From contig JAJRTE010000005.1 of NCBI GenBank assembly GCA_024278455.1, positions 1-57,104 on the forward strand: a stretch of 57,104 bases of DNA, given 5' to 3'. Below the pieces are notes generated by a model. The model did no database searches. It was not told the DNA's origin and worked only from the letters and a program-made list of their open reading frames with translations. The stretch comes from Myxococcota bacterium. GTDB taxonomy: Bacteria > Myxococcota_A > UBA796 > JAJRTE01. Below are positions 55,166-57,104 of this stretch, piece by piece (the first letter of the stretch is position 1; every line of letters begins with the position of its first letter). The translations under genes and the position numbers were made by a program.

Positions 55166-57104
55166 TCCCGACCGGTCGTTTTGGCGAAGCTATCACCGCC
55201 GATTCCTGGGCATGAAGGACTCCGGTGCCCGCTCGATTTCCCGGCGGCTGAACCGACGTGTTGGCCTGGCCCGGTCCAGCACCCAGACCTCGAGCATTCG
55301 GGAGTCGGATTCATCGAGATCCTGGCCATCCGGCCCGGACGAACGCCCTTCGACTCCTGAGCCGACAGCCTCGGATGAGGTGGCCCTCCTTTCCGATGTG
55401 GGTCGGCCCGACTCCAGGTACAAGCTCACCGGTGAGATTCTCGGTGAGGGAGGCATGGGCACTGTTGTCGTCGCCAAGGACCAGGTACTCAACCGGGAAG
55501 TCGCTTTGAAAACCCCCCATCCCGAACTCGCCGCCGACCCGGCGAACAGGAGTCGGATTCGGGACGAACCGCGGCTAGCCGCCCGCCTCGAGCACCCCAA
55601 TATCGTCCCGGTATATGACCTTGTGGTGACGCAAGAAGGTTTGTGCGGCTACACGATGCGCCGGGTTTCGGGCGAACGTTTTTCGGAGATACTGAAGGGA
55701 CTGCGACGCGGAACATCGCACTACACGAGGGGCTACGGACGGGTTCGACTGCTCACGATATTTTCCCAGATCGTGGCCGCCGTGGCGTATGCCCACGACC
55801 ACCGAGTGATCCACCGTGACCTCAAGCCGAATAACGTGATGATAGGGGACTATGGCGAAGTCGTTCTGCTGGACTGGGGCTTGGCCCGATCGCTCGACAC
55901 GCCCATGGCCGCGACCGATGGTCCACGCTCCCCTGGGGATTTCGACGGTGCTCCGGCGTATGTCTCCCCCGAGCAACGGGATGGGGATGAGGTCCGGGTC
56001 GACGAGCGCAGCGACATCTATTCTCTCGGCGCGATTCTCTACGAGATCCTGACCTTCACTCCGCCCTACGAGCAGCACGCCTACGAGGATGAGACCTCTT
56101 TTCTGCTCAGGATTCGCGACGAACCGATCACACCACCGCATATTCGGGCCAAGGGCAGGCTGATCCCCCCTGCGCTCGAGGCCATCTGCATGAAGTGCCT
56201 GAGCCAGCGGCCAGAAGATCGATTCCAGCGTGCCCTGGAGATTCACGACGAAATCGCCGTATTCCTCGAGGGCACTCGAGAACAAGAGTGGCGGCGCCGA
56301 CTTGCGGAGGACAAGACAGCGGAGGGGGACAGCGCCGTGGAGAGATACCTGGCTCGAAGGGCGGACGCAGCCGGACTCCAAGCCGAGGCCGATACCGCCG
56401 CAGCGCGGTTGAGGCCCTACGATCCTCTGGATCGCAAGCGTCCGGCCTGGAACCTCGAGGATCTCGCCCGGCAGGCAGAAGAAGATGCCATGCGGGAATT
56501 CAGTAACGCCGAACAGTGCTACCAGCAAGCACTCGAGTACCACCCCCACTACCGCCGCGCGCAACAGGGACTTGCACTGCTCTACTGGGAGCGTTTCGTC
56601 CAGGTCGAAGCCACGCGAAATCTCAAGGAAGCGCGCTACTTCGAGACTCGAGTCAGAATGTACGACGTGGAACACCAGTATACGGAACGGCTTCGAGGGG
56701 ACGGGAGTCTCACTCTGCAAAGCGATCCGAAGGGCGCCGAAGTCATCCTCTGCTCCTACCGAAGCATCGATCGCATGCTGAAGCCAGTGGACCCCTGCGT
56801 ACTGGGAACGACACCGATCCGGAGAATGCGGATCCCGGTGGGCAACTATCTCCTGCTCCTCCGCCTGCCTGGATACCGCGAAGTGCGTTACCCGGTCTTC
56901 GTGAGCAGGCTCGAGACAATAGACGCCACGATACGACTCTACACGGACGAAGAGATCGGTTCGGACTTCGTTTACGTTCCTGCGGGAAACGCTCGCCTCG
57001 GAGGCGACCCGGAGGCATTCGTCAAGGCGAGCCGGCTCGAGTGGATCGACGATTTCGCCATAGGCCGAACACCGGTGACGGCGGCTCAGTATCAAGCGTT
57101 CATC
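55152..57104 (+). CDS. Ser/Thr protein kinase with PEGA and formylglycine-generating-enzyme-like domains (partial)
   Basis: 651 residues to the right edge; the gene continues beyond. ATG 55152 overlaps the AAA+ gene by 14 bp; ATG 55212 is an alternative. After ~88 disordered residues comes an active-looking PknB-type kinase: glycine loop GEGGMGTVV, VALK lysine, HRDLKPNNVM with its catalytic Asp at ~223, DWG in place of DFG, and a YVSPEQ activation segment. Then a charged helical region, a TPR-like stretch (~440-480), a PEGA domain (~515-590, GAEVIL...GYREVRYPV) and the start of a sulfatase-modifying-factor/FGE domain (FVYVPAGNARLGG, IGRTPVTAAQYQAF). No membrane helix is visible in the part present. 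Such fusions are common in myxobacteria and planctomycetes. Confidence 0.9.
   Translation, partial: MQKDSPDRSFWRSYHRRFLGMKDSGARSISRRLNRRVGLARSSTQTSSIRESDSSRSWPSGPDERPSTPEPTASDEVALLSDVGRPDSRYKLTGEILGEGGMGTVVVAKDQVLNREVALKTPHPELAADPANRSRIRDEPRLAARLEHPNIVPVYDLVVTQEGLCGYTMRRVSGERFSEILKGLRRGTSHYTRGYGRVRLLTIFSQIVAAVAYAHDHRVIHRDLKPNNVMIGDYGEVVLLDWGLARSLDTPMAATDGPRSPGDFDGAPAYVSPEQRDGDEVRVDERSDIYSLGAILYEILTFTPPYEQHAYEDETSFLLRIRDEPITPPHIRAKGRLIPPALEAICMKCLSQRPEDRFQRALEIHDEIAVFLEGTREQEWRRRLAEDKTAEGDSAVERYLARRADAAGLQAEADTAAARLRPYDPLDRKRPAWNLEDLARQAEEDAMREFSNAEQCYQQALEYHPHYRRAQQGLALLYWERFVQVEATRNLKEARYFETRVRMYDVEHQYTERLRGDGSLTLQSDPKGAEVILCSYRSIDRMLKPVDPCVLGTTPIRRMRIPVGNYLLLLRLPGYREVRYPVFVSRLETIDATIRLYTDEEIGSDFVYVPAGNARLGGDPEAFVKASRLEWIDDFAIGRTPVTAAQYQAFI

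Overview
The window is GC-rich (about 63% by eye) bacterial chromosome from a Gram-negative organism: it encodes the outer-membrane cellulose exporter BcsC, the periplasmic BcsB and a GT9 heptosyltransferase-like enzyme. A myxobacterial or other deltaproteobacterial-type lineage is my best guess. The reasons are F1Fo genes with separate b and b' subunits and no a/c genes alongside, a bactofilin next to parAB, a divergent PilZ domain of the kind common in those groups, and kinase-PEGA-sulfatase-modifying-factor fusions. This assignment is inference.

Layout. (1) 1-4.6 kb: end of an unknown gene, YciO and GT9 (minus), then FabG and a methyltransferase-like protein with a long acidic tail (plus). 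(2) 4.7-22.8 kb: a large cellulose synthesis locus on the minus strand. Transcription runs bcsA, a zinc-ribbon membrane protein, bcsB, then (after bcsZ on the opposite strand) a giant bcsC, a BcsD-like protein, a BcsP-like low-complexity protein, bcsQ, and finally an Hsp70 chaperone fused to a PilZ domain with its own promoter. (3) 23.3-30.3 kb: metallo-beta-lactamase hydrolase, dUTPase, a Na+/alanine symporter with an unusual insert, a secreted putative phospholipase-fold protein, a FAN1-type nuclease and a tiny basic protein. (4) 30.4-46.5 kb: an origin-proximal block, all minus strand: rpmH, rnpA, yidD, yidC, jag, mnmE, mnmG (with a perfect parS site upstream), parA, parB, bactofilin, and atpF'-F-H-A-G-D-C. 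atpA carries an in-frame amber codon in an otherwise intact, highly conserved sequence. (5) 46.8-51.6 kb: tRNA-Leu(CAA), KhpA, a class I glutamine amidotransferase, a Cas4/RecB-like iron-sulfur nuclease, transaldolase and glucokinase. (6) 51.9-57.1 kb: a signalling cluster on the plus strand: a membrane pseudokinase, a sigma-54-activator-like protein lacking GAFTGA and Walker B acids, and a Ser/Thr kinase-PEGA-FGE protein that runs off the end.

How the genes fit together. BcsA with its intact PilZ site makes cellulose under c-di-GMP control, BcsB and BcsC carry it across the envelope, BcsZ trims it, and BcsD/BcsP/BcsQ probably organise the synthases. The Hsp70-PilZ protein beside them suggests a chaperone tied to this locus, possibly the most novel item here. 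The rpmH-to-atp block indicates proximity to the replication origin, although dnaA and rsmG are not in the window. The palindrome CTCGAG is strikingly frequent across the whole window.
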